Shown in pieces: positions 9,330-18,514 of a stretch of 64,000 bases of DNA (position 1 is its first letter; each line of letters opens with the position of its first letter). The notes below the pieces were generated by a model that was not told where the DNA came from, did no database searches, and was given only the letters and a program-made list of their open reading frames with translations. The position numbers and the translations under genes are program-made. The stretch lies in contig CAWCVZ010000004.1 of the NCBI GenBank assembly GCA_963798865.1, positions 1,178,001-1,242,000 on the forward strand, written 5' to 3'. The DNA comes from RBG-16-34-14 sp963798865. GTDB taxonomy: Bacteria > Bacteroidota > Ignavibacteria > Ignavibacteriales > Ignavibacteriaceae.

Positions 9330-9536
9330 TTATTGAGCGGCTACTTTTAATGAAGGGTTTTCATCAAGAAGATTTTTTGAATGATAAGTTCCTAGATTGG
9401 ATTTGCAGTTAGTACAAATATATATATATCTCAATCCAATGATTGAATCAACTTTGCAGACCCATACGCTTTCTATTACAGTTTTACAATGGCTGCAGAA
9501 GATTCTTAAGTTTTCTTTTTGTATTTGTTTGGTCAT
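9330..9536 (-). CDS. Small zinc-ribbon protein
   Basis: A 68-residue protein with two CxxC knuckles, CSHC (about 14-17) and CTNC (about 41-44), spaced as in a zinc ribbon. No membrane segment. The cysteine pattern makes a real gene likely despite its size. It is transcribed in the same direction as the exporter operon and ends just before the palindromic operator, but there is a gap of nearly 200 bases to the adaptor gene, so it is probably a separate unit. The function is unknown; zinc ribbons of this size can be nucleic-acid or protein binding. Confidence 0.6.
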   Translation of the reverse strand: MTKQIQKENLRIFCSHCKTVIESVWVCKVDSIIGLRYIYICTNCKSNLGTYHSKNLLDENPSLKVAAQ

Positions 9537-9704
9537 TGGATTAAAAAATAGTTTTAGCGTTAGACTGAATAAACCGGAATTTTGTTACACCATAATTAAT
9601 CAATTTTGAAATATTTAACAATTGAGAAATTATTTCGGGCATATTAAATGAACAAACACAATAAGTAAATATTCAATCAGTATGCCAGAAATAAAAGGAG
9701 TATT

Positions 9705-9771
9705 GGAATTATGGAATATTGAAATGATGAACTAGCTAACAGATTTAATCATTCAATTTCTCCATAACTCT
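9705..9771. repeat. Imperfect AT-rich inverted repeat
   Basis: Left arm 9705-9728 (GGAATTATGGAATATTGAAA...) and right arm 9749-9771 are imperfect reverse complements (about 18 of 23 positions) separated by 20 bases. It lies in the leader of the response regulator gene, 34 bases before its ATG. Similar AT-rich inverted repeats occur at 15948-16042 and 29362-29482. Confidence 0.5.
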
Positions 9772-9804
9772 GGGTGTCAAACATCAGTCTTAATTAAAAT
9801 TTAT

Positions 9805-11181
9805 ATGGTAAAGAGAAACACAAAAGTTTTGATTGTAGATGATAATGAAGATGTTCTTGTTGCAGCAAAACTTCTTCTTAAACCCTACACCTCTTTAGTT
9901 GAAACAGAAAAAAATCCTAATGATCTTCCCGAATTGCTCAGTAAAAACAGCTACGATGTGATTTTCCTTGATATGAATTTCACTCAGGATATGACAAGCG
10001 GGAAAGAAGGTTTTTACTGGCTCAACGAAATTTTACGAATTGACCCCACAGCAGTTGTAATTCTTATTACTGCTTACGGCGACGTTGAAATGGCTGTAAA
10101 AGCTGTTAAAGAAGGTGCAACTGATTTCGTTCTTAAACCCTGGCAGAATGAAAAACTTCTTGCAACATTTTCAGCGGCAATTAAATTACGGGAATCGAAA
10201 CTTGAAATAAGCAACCTTCGCTCACAGCAAAAATATCTTATTTATGATCTTGATAAAAAATTTCATGATCTTGTCGGAAGTTCGGAACCAATACAAAATG
10301 TTTTCAGGACAATTGAAAAGGTTGCCAAAACAGATGCAAATGTACTTATCCTTGGAGAAAACGGAACAGGTAAGGAATTAGTCGCACGGGCTTTACACAG
10401 GCAATCTAACCGTGCCGATAAAGTTTTTATTAATGTAGATATGGGAGCTTTAACTCCCACACTTTTTGAAAGTGAATTGTTTGGACACGTTAAAGGCGCA
10501 TTTACAGATGCTAAAGAAGAAAGAACGGGGAGATTTGAAGCGGCATCCAATGGTACTTTATTTCTTGATGAGATTGGAAATATTCCGCTTGAACTCCAGG
10601 CAAAGCTGCTGACAGTCTTACAAAACAGGAATGTTGCAAGAGTTGGTTCCAATACATACCGTTCAATTGATATACGTCTTATCTGTGCAACAAATCATTC
10701 TATTTATGATATGGTGAAAGATGGAAAATTCAGGCAGGATCTTCTTTACAGAATTAACACTGTTGAAATAAGAATTCCCCCTTTAAGAGAAAGAAAAGAA
10801 GACATCCCGCTTCTCTCTGAATATTTTATTGATATGTTCAGAAAAAAATATAACAAACCCGATTTATTTATTCCTCCGCTTACAATGAAAAGATTGGAGA
10901 GTTATCATTGGCCAGGAAATGTAAGGGAGTTGCAGCATGCAATTGAAAGAAGCGTTATAATGAGTGAATCCAATGAACTTCAGCCATCGGACTTCTTCTT
11001 TACAACTGCTTCCAATAAAGATGAAACTTTTGCTCTAAGTAATTACAATCTGGAGAATGTTGAGAAAGCAGTGATTCAAAAAGTTCTGCGAGAGCACAAT
11101 GGTAACATAACTCAGGCAGCAAAGGAATTAGGTTTAACAAGAACTTCTCTTTACAGGAGAATGGAAAAGTATGGGTTGTGA
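9805..11181 (+). CDS. Sigma-54-dependent response regulator, NtrC family
   Basis: Transcription activator of 458 residues. Receiver domain 1-125 with acidic pair D12/D13, phospho-acceptor D56 in FLDMNF, T89 and K111. AAA+ sigma-54 activation domain with Walker A GENGTGKE (184-191), the sigma-54 contact loop GAFTDA (231-236; a common variant of GAFTGA), Walker B TLFLDEIGN (251-259), arginine-finger region and a C-terminal Fis-type helix-turn-helix (about 427-455, NITQAAKELGLTRTSLYRRM). It is followed 58 bases later by an NtrY-like kinase, its evident partner. Its neighbour on the other side is the ABC exporter operon with a palindromic operator, so it probably activates that operon. Confidence 0.95.
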   Translation: MVKRNTKVLIVDDNEDVLVAAKLLLKPYTSLVETEKNPNDLPELLSKNSYDVIFLDMNFTQDMTSGKEGFYWLNEILRIDPTAVVILITAYGDVEMAVKAVKEGATDFVLKPWQNEKLLATFSAAIKLRESKLEISNLRSQQKYLIYDLDKKFHDLVGSSEPIQNVFRTIEKVAKTDANVLILGENGTGKELVARALHRQSNRADKVFINVDMGALTPTLFESELFGHVKGAFTDAKEERTGRFEAASNGTLFLDEIGNIPLELQAKLLTVLQNRNVARVGSNTYRSIDIRLICATNHSIYDMVKDGKFRQDLLYRINTVEIRIPPLRERKEDIPLLSEYFIDMFRKKYNKPDLFIPPLTMKRLESYHWPGNVRELQHAIERSVIMSESNELQPSDFFFTTASNKDETFALSNYNLENVEKAVIQKVLREHNGNITQAAKELGLTRTSLYRRMEKYGL

Positions 11182-11239
11182 AAAAGATTATCTTTCCTTG
11201 TGTTCTTAACTTGCTAAAAGATTTATATCAAAATCATAA

Positions 11240-12589
11240 ATGAAAAATCCCTTTACCTCAATCTTCAAAAATTTTACTTTCAATATTCTACTCCGTGTAT
11301 TTTTTCTTTCAGGAGGAATTGTATTATTCATTTATCTTTTTCTGAATACAGAACTGTATGCTACACTCGTTGTAGTTTTTGTGTTTGTTGTCTTTATTTT
11401 CTACTCATTGATCCATTATGTGAGTATAACAAACAGGCAGGTTTCAAGGTTCCTTCTCTCAATAAGGCATTCGGATTTTTCCCAATCATTTATAAATAAA
11501 ACATTGGGTTCTTCTTTTGAAGATCTTAATAAATCTTTTAACGAGGTGATACAGAAATTTCTTACAACCAGAAGTGAGAAGGAAGAGAACTTCAGGTTTT
11601 TGCAGACTGTAATTCAGCACATTGGTGTAGGTTTAATCTCATTTAATGTTGATGGTCAAATTGAGTTTATTAACAATGCTGCAAAAAGATTGTTTAACAT
11701 TACTCATATTTCAAATATCTCGATGCTGAATAGTGCAAGCGAGGGCCTCGCGGAAAAACTTTTAAATCTCGGTTCAGGGGAAAAGATGACAATAAAAATT
11801 GTAAGCGATAATGATATTACGCAGCTTATTATTTATGCAACAGAATTTAAACAGAGAGATCAGAAATATACCCTCGTTTCATTTCAGAATATTGAGACAG
11901 AACTTGAGGAAAAAGAAATGGAAGCCTGGCAAAGGCTTATTAGAGTATTAACACATGAAATTATGAACTCCATTACACCGATTTCTTCTCTTGCCGGAAC
12001 GGTAAATACAATCCTTTCAAATAATAATAAGTTTGATGAAGGTGTGGTTGAAGATATAAAAGCTGCTATAACAACTATAAGAAAAAGAAGCGAAGGATTA
12101 ATTCACTTTGTTGATAATTACAGAACACTTACTAAAGTGCCTAAACCTGATTTCAGAATTTTCCAGATCAAAGAGTTATTCAAAAACATTGAAAAGCTAA
12201 TGCTTCCTGAATTAAAAGAAAAAGAAATAAAATTCCAATATTCTGTTGAACCTGAATCCCTCGAACTTACGGCAGACTCTGAGCAGATTGAACAGGTAAT
12301 AATTAATCTTATTGTTAACTCTGTTTTTGTTTTAGAAAGAAAAGAAAATCCGGTCATATCATTAATTGCCAATCTTGATGAAAAAGGAAAAGTATTAATA
12401 AAAGTTATAGATAACGGACCCGGAATTCCGGAAGAAGCCATAGATAAAATTTTTATTCCATTTTTCAGCACAAAGAAAAGCGGTTCAGGAGTCGGGCTAA
12501 GCTTATCACGACAGATTATGCGCTCTCACGGAGGAAATATAAGAGTTAATTCAAAACCGGGGGAAACTGTTTTTACTCTTCGGTTCTAA
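11240..12589 (+). CDS. Sensor histidine kinase, NtrY-like
   Basis: Membrane sensor kinase of 449 residues, partner of the NtrC-type regulator just upstream. Two adjacent membrane segments (about 14-36 and 40-62) leave almost no periplasmic loop, so it probably senses in the membrane or cytoplasm. A HAMP-like linker leads into a PAS domain (about 115-215). The dimerisation and phospho-acceptor box is VLTHEIMNSITPIS with H239; the ATP-binding domain shows the N box (INLIVNS, 355-361), DNGPGIPE (391-398) and GSGVGLSLSRQI (415-426). Envelope signals sensed by such kinases commonly control export systems, which fits the neighbouring ABC operon. Confidence 0.93.
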   Translation: MKNPFTSIFKNFTFNILLRVFFLSGGIVLFIYLFLNTELYATLVVVFVFVVFIFYSLIHYVSITNRQVSRFLLSIRHSDFSQSFINKTLGSSFEDLNKSFNEVIQKFLTTRSEKEENFRFLQTVIQHIGVGLISFNVDGQIEFINNAAKRLFNITHISNISMLNSASEGLAEKLLNLGSGEKMTIKIVSDNDITQLIIYATEFKQRDQKYTLVSFQNIETELEEKEMEAWQRLIRVLTHEIMNSITPISSLAGTVNTILSNNNKFDEGVVEDIKAAITTIRKRSEGLIHFVDNYRTLTKVPKPDFRIFQIKELFKNIEKLMLPELKEKEIKFQYSVEPESLELTADSEQIEQVIINLIVNSVFVLERKENPVISLIANLDEKGKVLIKVIDNGPGIPEEAIDKIFIPFFSTKKSGSGVGLSLSRQIMRSHGGNIRVNSKPGETVFTLRF

Positions 12590-12653
12590 ACAATTTCTCT
12601 TCTGAGTCGTCCTTTTGAAAGCATTAGTAAATGAGTATTAATATTTGCTAATT

Positions 12654-12683
12654 TTGACCTGTGTTTTTTCTTAAAATTTTAAT
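12654..12683 (+). promoter_or_regulatory. Possible sigma-70 promoter of L,D-transpeptidase gene
   Basis: TTGACC and TTTAAT separated by 18 bases, ending 24 bases before the ATG at 12708. The -35 element is good, the -10 weak and the region AT-rich, so the call is tentative. Confidence 0.3.
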
Positions 12684-12707
12684 CTTCTTCTTTAAAGAAT
12701 ATTCCAT

Positions 12708-14570
12708 ATGATTCAGGTTATTAAAAATTTAATATTATTCTCTTTTATAATTCTATTCATTAGTTCCGGTTGTAAAAAGGAGCCGGAAAAACTTGTTCCG
12801 ATTGGACTCAATGAGAAATTAAACTTTAATGATTCACTATATCATCAGGAATTAAAGAACAGATTTTCTGATAAAGATTTTTCTTCTTACATGAATGACT
12901 CATCATTCCAGTATCTCGATACTTTAAAACAATTTTACTATGAAAGAAATTTTCAACCCGTTTTTATTAAAAGCTTTGAGCAAAAAGATTTTATTGATTC
13001 ACTACTTTCAATATTAAATAAAGCTGATGAACATGGTTTAGATCCGGAACTCTATCATATAAGCCAGATAAAAGATGAATTCTATAATGCGATAAATGAT
13101 ACCATTAAAAACCCTGAAAGTCTGAGACAGCTTGCAGACTCTGAGCTTTTTGCCTGTGACGGAATATTAAAGTTTGCCTATCATATGCGTTATGGTGTTG
13201 TTAATCCTAAAGCACTTTTCCCTGACAGTTATACTCTTCCTGTAGTGGATTCTTCAAAACGGGATATATTTAAACCTCTGCAGCAGGAAAACATAATTAA
13301 ATATTTATCTGATGTTCAGCCAAAAAGTGAAAAATATAAAAAGCTGCAAATCGCTTTAAAACATTTTAAAAATTATAAGGATGCTCAATGGGACTTAATT
13401 CCTGTAGTTAATAAAAAAATTGTAGCAGGTTCCCGGGACTCTTCCATAACTCTTATTGCGGAAAGATTAATTAAGCTTGGTTATCTCGATACATCTAAAG
13501 TAAGAATAAATGATCTTTCCTTTTATGATTCTTTGTTGATTGATCCGATTAAAAAATTTCAAAGACTTAATGGTTTAAACGATGATGGTGTGATTGGTAA
13601 AGGAACAGTTGAAAGGCTTAATGTTTTACCGCAGGAATATGTAAATAAAATAAAACTCAATCTTGAAAGATTCAGATGGAACAATTATTCTGATACTTCA
13701 AGATACATACTTGTAAATATTCCAGACTTCAAACTTTATGCTGTTGAGAATGGTAAAAAAGTTTTTGATATAAAAGTCTGCACCGGTCAAAAAAGATCGG
13801 CTAATTACCAGGCAAGACTACAGGTTTATAAAAAGACAAAGAAAATATATAATAAACCTGATGATTGGGAAACTCCCTGCTTGTATGCGCAGATTTCAAA
13901 TATAATTCTTAACCCAACGTGGACCGTACCCGCAAGTATTATTAGAGAAGAAATCCTTAGAGAAGTAAAGAAAGATTCTAATTATCTTCAAACGAAAAAC
14001 TTTAAAGTTTACAAAGGCGGTGTTGAATTAAATTTGAAGGAAGTGAATGTAAAAGATTTTACTCTTGAAAATATTCCTTATACAATTGTACAGGACCCCG
14101 GTGCCGGTAATGCACTTGGTAAAATAAAGTTTATGTTTTTAAATCCATTTGGAATTTATCTTCACGATACGCCAACGCGTGCACCATTTTCTAATTCAAA
14201 CAGGGCTGTGAGTCACGGTTGTGTACGGGTTGAAAAACCTTTGATATTTGCAGAGTATATTTTAAAAGATAATTCAAAGTGGAATATTGATTATCTGAAA
14301 ATTGAAATTGGACAGAAAGTTGATGATAAATCAAAAATTTCAGAGTATTATAAAAAGAGAAGCGAGCTGAGAAAAAACAGAAGTTTTGGTCAAACAACTG
14401 AAGTTGTACTTGATAAAAAGATACCTTTATTTATAGATTATTATACAGCCTGGGTTGATGATAATAATGAAGTTAACTTTAGAGATGACGTGTATAATAA
14501 AGATAAAATTTTAAAGGAACATCTTTTCCCGGAAAAAAAACTTCAAAATTTAATATCATCAATAAAATAA
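12708..14570 (+). CDS. L,D-transpeptidase (YcbB/LdtD-like) lipoprotein
   Basis: Peptidoglycan cross-linking enzyme of 620 residues that makes 3-3 peptide bridges in the periplasm. The N-terminus is a lipoprotein signal with lipobox ISSGC (cysteine at about 22). A peptidoglycan-binding-like region with LIKLGYLD...IKKFQRLNGLNDDGVIG lies around 250-300. The YkuD catalytic domain follows (VNIPDFKLYAVENGKKVFDI, then the active-site motif SHGCVRVEKP at about 502-511, catalytic cysteine 505). Length and order match the YcbB group. It stops next to the convergent aldehyde dehydrogenase gene with no gap. The substrate range is inferred from the family. Confidence 0.92.
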   Translation: MIQVIKNLILFSFIILFISSGCKKEPEKLVPIGLNEKLNFNDSLYHQELKNRFSDKDFSSYMNDSSFQYLDTLKQFYYERNFQPVFIKSFEQKDFIDSLLSILNKADEHGLDPELYHISQIKDEFYNAINDTIKNPESLRQLADSELFACDGILKFAYHMRYGVVNPKALFPDSYTLPVVDSSKRDIFKPLQQENIIKYLSDVQPKSEKYKKLQIALKHFKNYKDAQWDLIPVVNKKIVAGSRDSSITLIAERLIKLGYLDTSKVRINDLSFYDSLLIDPIKKFQRLNGLNDDGVIGKGTVERLNVLPQEYVNKIKLNLERFRWNNYSDTSRYILVNIPDFKLYAVENGKKVFDIKVCTGQKRSANYQARLQVYKKTKKIYNKPDDWETPCLYAQISNIILNPTWTVPASIIREEILREVKKDSNYLQTKNFKVYKGGVELNLKEVNVKDFTLENIPYTIVQDPGAGNALGKIKFMFLNPFGIYLHDTPTRAPFSNSNRAVSHGCVRVEKPLIFAEYILKDNSKWNIDYLKIEIGQKVDDKSKISEYYKKRSELRKNRSFGQTTEVVLDKKIPLFIDYYTAWVDDNNEVNFRDDVYNKDKILKEHLFPEKKLQNLISSIK

Positions 14571-15935
14571 CTACTTCACATAAACAGTTTTAACATTCAT
14601 AAACTCTCTGACTCCAAAAAAAGAAAGCTCCCTACCATAACCTGATTCTTTAATTCCTCCAAAGGGTAAGCGAGGATCTGATTTTACAAATTCGTTCACA
14701 AAGCAGCAACCTGCCTTTAATTTTTTAGCTGCTATTTCTTCTCCCCTCATTGTATCTTTAGTAAAAACTGCAGCACCCAAACCAAAAATTGTATCGTTCG
14801 CAATTTTAATACCTTCCTCTTCATCTTTAACTTTTATCAGAGCAGCAACAGGACCAAACAATTCTTCATCGTAGGCAGGCATACCTTTTTTTACATTTGA
14901 TAAAACTGTCGGCGGATAATAAGCTCCTTTCTTTGCTGGAATTTTTCCTCCTAATAAAAGTTTAGCTCCTTTCTTTATGCTTTTCTCAACCTGCTTATGC
15001 AAATCATCTCTCAGTTTTACGGAAGCCTGCGGACCAAGGTCAAACTTTTCATCTAAAGGATTTCCCATTTTTTTAGATTTCATTTTTTCGACAAATAATT
15101 TTTCAAATTCTTCATAAACAGATTCAACAATAATAAATCTTTTAGCCGCTATACAACTTTGACCAGCATTTATTAATCTTGAGTTAACACACATCGCTGC
15201 AGCTTGTTCAAGGTCAGCATCTTCCAAAATTAAGTATGGATCGCTTCCTCCAAGCTCCAAAACAGTTTTCTTTAAAACTGATCCCGCTTTTTCTGCAACC
15301 GATTTTCCTGCGGGAACACTGCCGGTTAGTGTAACTGCCGAAATATTTTCATTTTCTATTACTCCTCCAATTGATTTGGATGAAACAATAATTGTTCTGA
15401 AAAGATTTTCCGGAAACTCTGCCTCCCTAAAAACTTCTTCGATTGCAAGTGCACAACCGGTAACATTTGAAGAATGTTTAAGAATGCCTGCGTTCCCTGC
15501 CATTAAATTTGGTGCGGCAAACCTGAACACCTGCCAGAAAGGAAAATTCCATGGCATAATTGCAAGTACAACTCCCAAAGGCTGAAATGTTACAAAACTA
15601 TTTGAAGCCTCAGTATCAATAATTACATCAGAAAGAAAAGTTTCTGCACTGTCTGCAAAGTAATCACAAACCCAGGCGCACTTTTCAATTTCGGAAAATG
15701 ATTGTTTAATTGGTTTTCCCATTTCTTCCGTCATTAACGTTGCATATTTATCTTTCTTCTCTTTAAGAACCTGAGAAGCATTTTTTATACAGGATTTTCT
15801 TGTAGAAAAATCTGTGTTACTCCATCCTTTGAAAGATGATTCTGTCTTACTGATTATTGATTCAATTTCTTCCAATGACATTTCTTTATAGGATTTTATT
15901 TCTTTTCCTGTTGCGGGATTTATAGATTTGATCAT
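14571..15935 (-). CDS. Aldehyde dehydrogenase, succinate-semialdehyde dehydrogenase type
   Basis: NAD(P)-dependent aldehyde dehydrogenase of 454 residues. Catalytic Cys261 in NAGQSCIAAKR, general base Glu227 in LELGGSDPYL, the oxyanion Asn130 in MPWNFPFWQ, and the cofactor-binding TLTGSVPAGKS segment (202-212) are all present. The short length and the sequence around the active site match the bacterial succinate-semialdehyde dehydrogenase (Sad/GabD) subfamily, which oxidises succinate semialdehyde to succinate, but the exact substrate cannot be fixed by inspection. No GABA aminotransferase gene is nearby. Monocistronic by appearance; an inverted repeat fills the upstream region. Confidence 0.88.
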   Translation of the reverse strand: MIKSINPATGKEIKSYKEMSLEEIESIISKTESSFKGWSNTDFSTRKSCIKNASQVLKEKKDKYATLMTEEMGKPIKQSFSEIEKCAWVCDYFADSAETFLSDVIIDTEASNSFVTFQPLGVVLAIMPWNFPFWQVFRFAAPNLMAGNAGILKHSSNVTGCALAIEEVFREAEFPENLFRTIIVSSKSIGGVIENENISAVTLTGSVPAGKSVAEKAGSVLKKTVLELGGSDPYLILEDADLEQAAAMCVNSRLINAGQSCIAAKRFIIVESVYEEFEKLFVEKMKSKKMGNPLDEKFDLGPQASVKLRDDLHKQVEKSIKKGAKLLLGGKIPAKKGAYYPPTVLSNVKKGMPAYDEELFGPVAALIKVKDEEEGIKIANDTIFGLGAAVFTKDTMRGEEIAAKKLKAGCCFVNEFVKSDPRLPFGGIKESGYGRELSFFGVREFMNVKTVYVK

Positions 15936-15947
15936 ACTGGTTACCTT

Positions 15948-16042
15948 AATTGTTAAATTGTCTAATTGTTAAACTGCTTTTAAAAATTAATTTTTAATGT
16001 AATTTTCAGAGACAATTTAACAATTTAGACAATTAAACAATG
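15948..16042. repeat. Imperfect AT-rich inverted repeat
   Basis: Left arm 15948-15974 and right arm 16011-16042 are near-perfect reverse complements over about 26 positions; the shared core reads AATTGTCTAA...TTGTTAAA. The arms are internally repetitive (ATTGTTAAATTGTC units) and enclose an AT-rich 36-base spacer. It occupies the 150-base gap between the aldehyde dehydrogenase gene and the SpoIIE-type phosphatase gene, both on the minus strand. Confidence 0.6.
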
Positions 16043-16085
16043 ATTGATTTAGAAATGAAAAATGATATATTTCAGATTTTGTGAG

Positions 16086-17312
16086 TCAAATAACTCTTTT
16101 AATTACAACTAGAGTTTTATCATCGGAATATTTGCCATCTTTTGAAAATTTTAAAACTTCTTCAAGAATATTGTAGGTAATTTCTTTTGGAGAGAGATGT
16201 TTATTTTTACGAAGTGCATTGATCAGCCTTTCTTCTCCATAACCTTCAAATTCTTCATTTGCAGAATCAGTTATTCCATCAGAATAAATAAGAAGCAAAT
16301 CATCCTTCTCAAAGTTTATATTTTCTACAGTATATTTTGCGTGAGGTGAAGGACCAAGAACAGGACCCGTTGGATTAAGATAAAATATTTCATCGGATTT
16401 GCTTTTGATAAAAAACGGAGGGTTATGACCTGCATTTGAATAAAGAAATAATCCTCCATTATCTCTTGAAAGTTCGCCATAAAAAAGTGAAGAAAATTTA
16501 TCGTCAGCAAAAATTTTATTTACAAGCTGATTCATCCTTTTCATCAGGGAAGTAATTTTAATTTCAAAGCTGCATGCCATTCGCAAAGCGCCGGAAACAT
16601 ACATTGCCTCGGCAGAAGCAGCAACACCTTTACTTGCAGCATCGCCTATTGTAACTCCCAGCCTGTCTTCTCCCACTTCAAGATAGTCAAAGAAATCACC
16701 TCCAACTATTTCAGCGGGGTCTGTTACTCCGAATAAAATATAATTATGGAATTTATATTCATGTTCGGGTAAAATACTTTTTTGAAGCTCTCTTGCTTTA
16801 TCAAGATCTGCTTTAAAAACCTGTGCGCTACGACTGTACTTTTTTGCTTTAATTTGTGAAGTAAGAGCTGTTGCAATAATGTTTAAAGTAATACGAAGGT
16901 TTTCATCAATGTTATCACTATTTAATGCAAGGATGTATTCATAATAAGCTTTGCCGTCAACTTTAAATTTCTCTCCAACGCCTGAAGCCGAATACTTAAA
17001 AATCCCTTTGCTGCGAAGCTCGGCATCAGATTCATTGCCTAATATAGTTCTCTCTTTAGCAATCAAATCAAACATTGGGTATTGTGCAATTGCAAGCTTA
17101 AAGTCATCATCAATCTTCTCAACATTTCCAGTCTGATAAAGAAGATCGTAACCCTGCTCAGAAGAGTTAAGTTTCCATAATCTTCCCCCGTTAACATAAA
17201 TTTCTTCATTATTAATAATCTGATTAATAACTTCAATTAACATCTCTTTTTCAGAAGAGAAGTTCTGGTTGGCTATAGTTTCGACAGTCTTGTATAATTT
17301 TTTCTGGTTCAT
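16086..17312 (-). CDS. SpoIIE-family PP2C-type serine phosphatase with N-terminal sensory domain
   Basis: Protein serine phosphatase of 408 residues. Residues 1-155 form a GAF-like sensory region, followed by a short coiled linker with DLDKARELQKSILPE, then a SpoIIE-type PP2C domain. Metal-binding aspartates are in VGGDFFDY (D206), GDAASKG (D224), YSDGITD (D345) and SDDKT (D397/398); NAGHNPPF (293-300) is also typical. Family role: dephosphorylation of a STAS-domain antagonist. Its start codon overlaps the stop of the DUF4032 gene as TGATG, so translation is coupled. No STAS gene is adjacent; candidates are at 46.5 and 53.1 kb. Confidence 0.92.
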   Translation of the reverse strand: MNQKKLYKTVETIANQNFSSEKEMLIEVINQIINNEEIYVNGGRLWKLNSSEQGYDLLYQTGNVEKIDDDFKLAIAQYPMFDLIAKERTILGNESDAELRSKGIFKYSASGVGEKFKVDGKAYYEYILALNSDNIDENLRITLNIIATALTSQIKAKKYSRSAQVFKADLDKARELQKSILPEHEYKFHNYILFGVTDPAEIVGGDFFDYLEVGEDRLGVTIGDAASKGVAASAEAMYVSGALRMACSFEIKITSLMKRMNQLVNKIFADDKFSSLFYGELSRDNGGLFLYSNAGHNPPFFIKSKSDEIFYLNPTGPVLGPSPHAKYTVENINFEKDDLLLIYSDGITDSANEEFEGYGEERLINALRKNKHLSPKEITYNILEEVLKFSKDGKYSDDKTLVVIKRVI

Positions 17313-18511
17313 CAGTAAAATAATTCTCTTATTGATTCAAAAATATTTTTTATTCTTGTAAAGATTGAAAAATCTTCTGCATATTTTTTACAATAACTTC
17401 TAATTGATTTTTCAATTCCGGCATCTTTACCTTCTTCCCTGCTCAAATAATATTTGTGAGTCATTATATCAACATATAATCCCACGGAATTTTTAAAAGG
17501 GAAGTACTCAAATATATCTAATTTTTCAAACTCATTTATAATAGGATAATAAACGTCATTCAACCAGTTTTCAGAAGCATCTTTAATGCTTATTTCTTTC
17601 CCCGCTTTTTCACTCAGATACCATTTATGTTCATCAATTTGATTTTTAATTGACTGTAATCCATATATATCATTTATCTGATGAAAATGTTTGCGGACAT
17701 TTATTCCGGTTTGCTTTTCAAATAAGGCTACTTTTTTAAGTTTTGAAAATTCCTGTTTATACCTTTGCAGAATATATTTTTTATCTTTTATTGTAGAAAA
17801 GTTCTCTCTTGTATAGCCTGCTTTTCTATAATCTTCATTCAACCAGTTCATAGATTCAAAGAAAAATTTTAATTCTTCTTCTCTCATCTTAGAAGAAATA
17901 TTCGGAAGGATTTCAACTGTTTCGGCGTCAGCAAGTATAGCTTTTAACTCTGTTTTAACCCTGCTTTTTTCATCTTTAACTTTTACGAATTTTATAAGAA
18001 CGTTTGCAAGCGAAGCATCGCCCCAATAAATATTATTAAAATGAAGGTTAGCCAGGAGCTCTGCAACAGAATCCCAGATAATTTTAAGATTCTTTTCTTT
18101 GAAGTTAAGCTTATAAAGATGGGAATCGGGTAAAGCTTTATCCTCAAGAACAGTTATAACAAAGGCAATATCATCATTCAAATAAGAAATACCGGCTTTA
18201 GTTTGAACAGCAATAGGGTTTTTATGGTTAACAACATAGCCAACTGGTAAAAGCGTATGAATTCCAGATGATATAAGTTTTTCATAATTGGCAATTTCAT
18301 TTATTGCCATAAACTCAGTTGTTTGTTTAACCGCAAAAGAAGAGTGCCTGTTCTTGATAAATTTAACCGGGTGCCGGGAAATTCCTTTCCTGATTTCAAG
18401 AAATTTTATTCCTCTCTTTTCCCATTTATCCAGTTCTAAATGCCAGGGAAGATTTTTTAATTCCTGCAGATATGATTCATGAATATAAAAGCCTGTTTTA
18501 GGTTTATTCAA
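17312..18511 (-). CDS. DUF4032 protein, kinase-like (LPS-kinase/RIO-like fold)
   Basis: A 399-residue protein matching the DUF4032 family, whose N-terminal part resembles Kdo/WaaP-type kinases. Kinase-like landmarks: a lysine in FAVKQT (K62), the catalytic-loop-like YWGDASLANVL (162-172) with D165, and a DAET metal-binding-like motif (195-198). The C-terminal half carries the DUF4032 hallmark EHKWYLSEKAGKEI. No membrane segment. The gene is 3 bases downstream of the M64 peptidase gene and overlaps the phosphatase gene by one base. A kinase-like protein coupled to a phosphatase suggests opposing activities on a common target; that is inference and the substrate is unknown. Confidence 0.85.
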   Translation of the reverse strand: MNKPKTGFYIHESYLQELKNLPWHLELDKWEKRGIKFLEIRKGISRHPVKFIKNRHSSFAVKQTTEFMAINEIANYEKLISSGIHTLLPVGYVVNHKNPIAVQTKAGISYLNDDIAFVITVLEDKALPDSHLYKLNFKEKNLKIIWDSVAELLANLHFNNIYWGDASLANVLIKFVKVKDEKSRVKTELKAILADAETVEILPNISSKMREEELKFFFESMNWLNEDYRKAGYTRENFSTIKDKKYILQRYKQEFSKLKKVALFEKQTGINVRKHFHQINDIYGLQSIKNQIDEHKWYLSEKAGKEISIKDASENWLNDVYYPIINEFEKLDIFEYFPFKNSVGLYVDIMTHKYYLSREEGKDAGIEKSIRSYCKKYAEDFSIFTRIKNIFESIRELFY

Positions 18512-18514
18512 ATT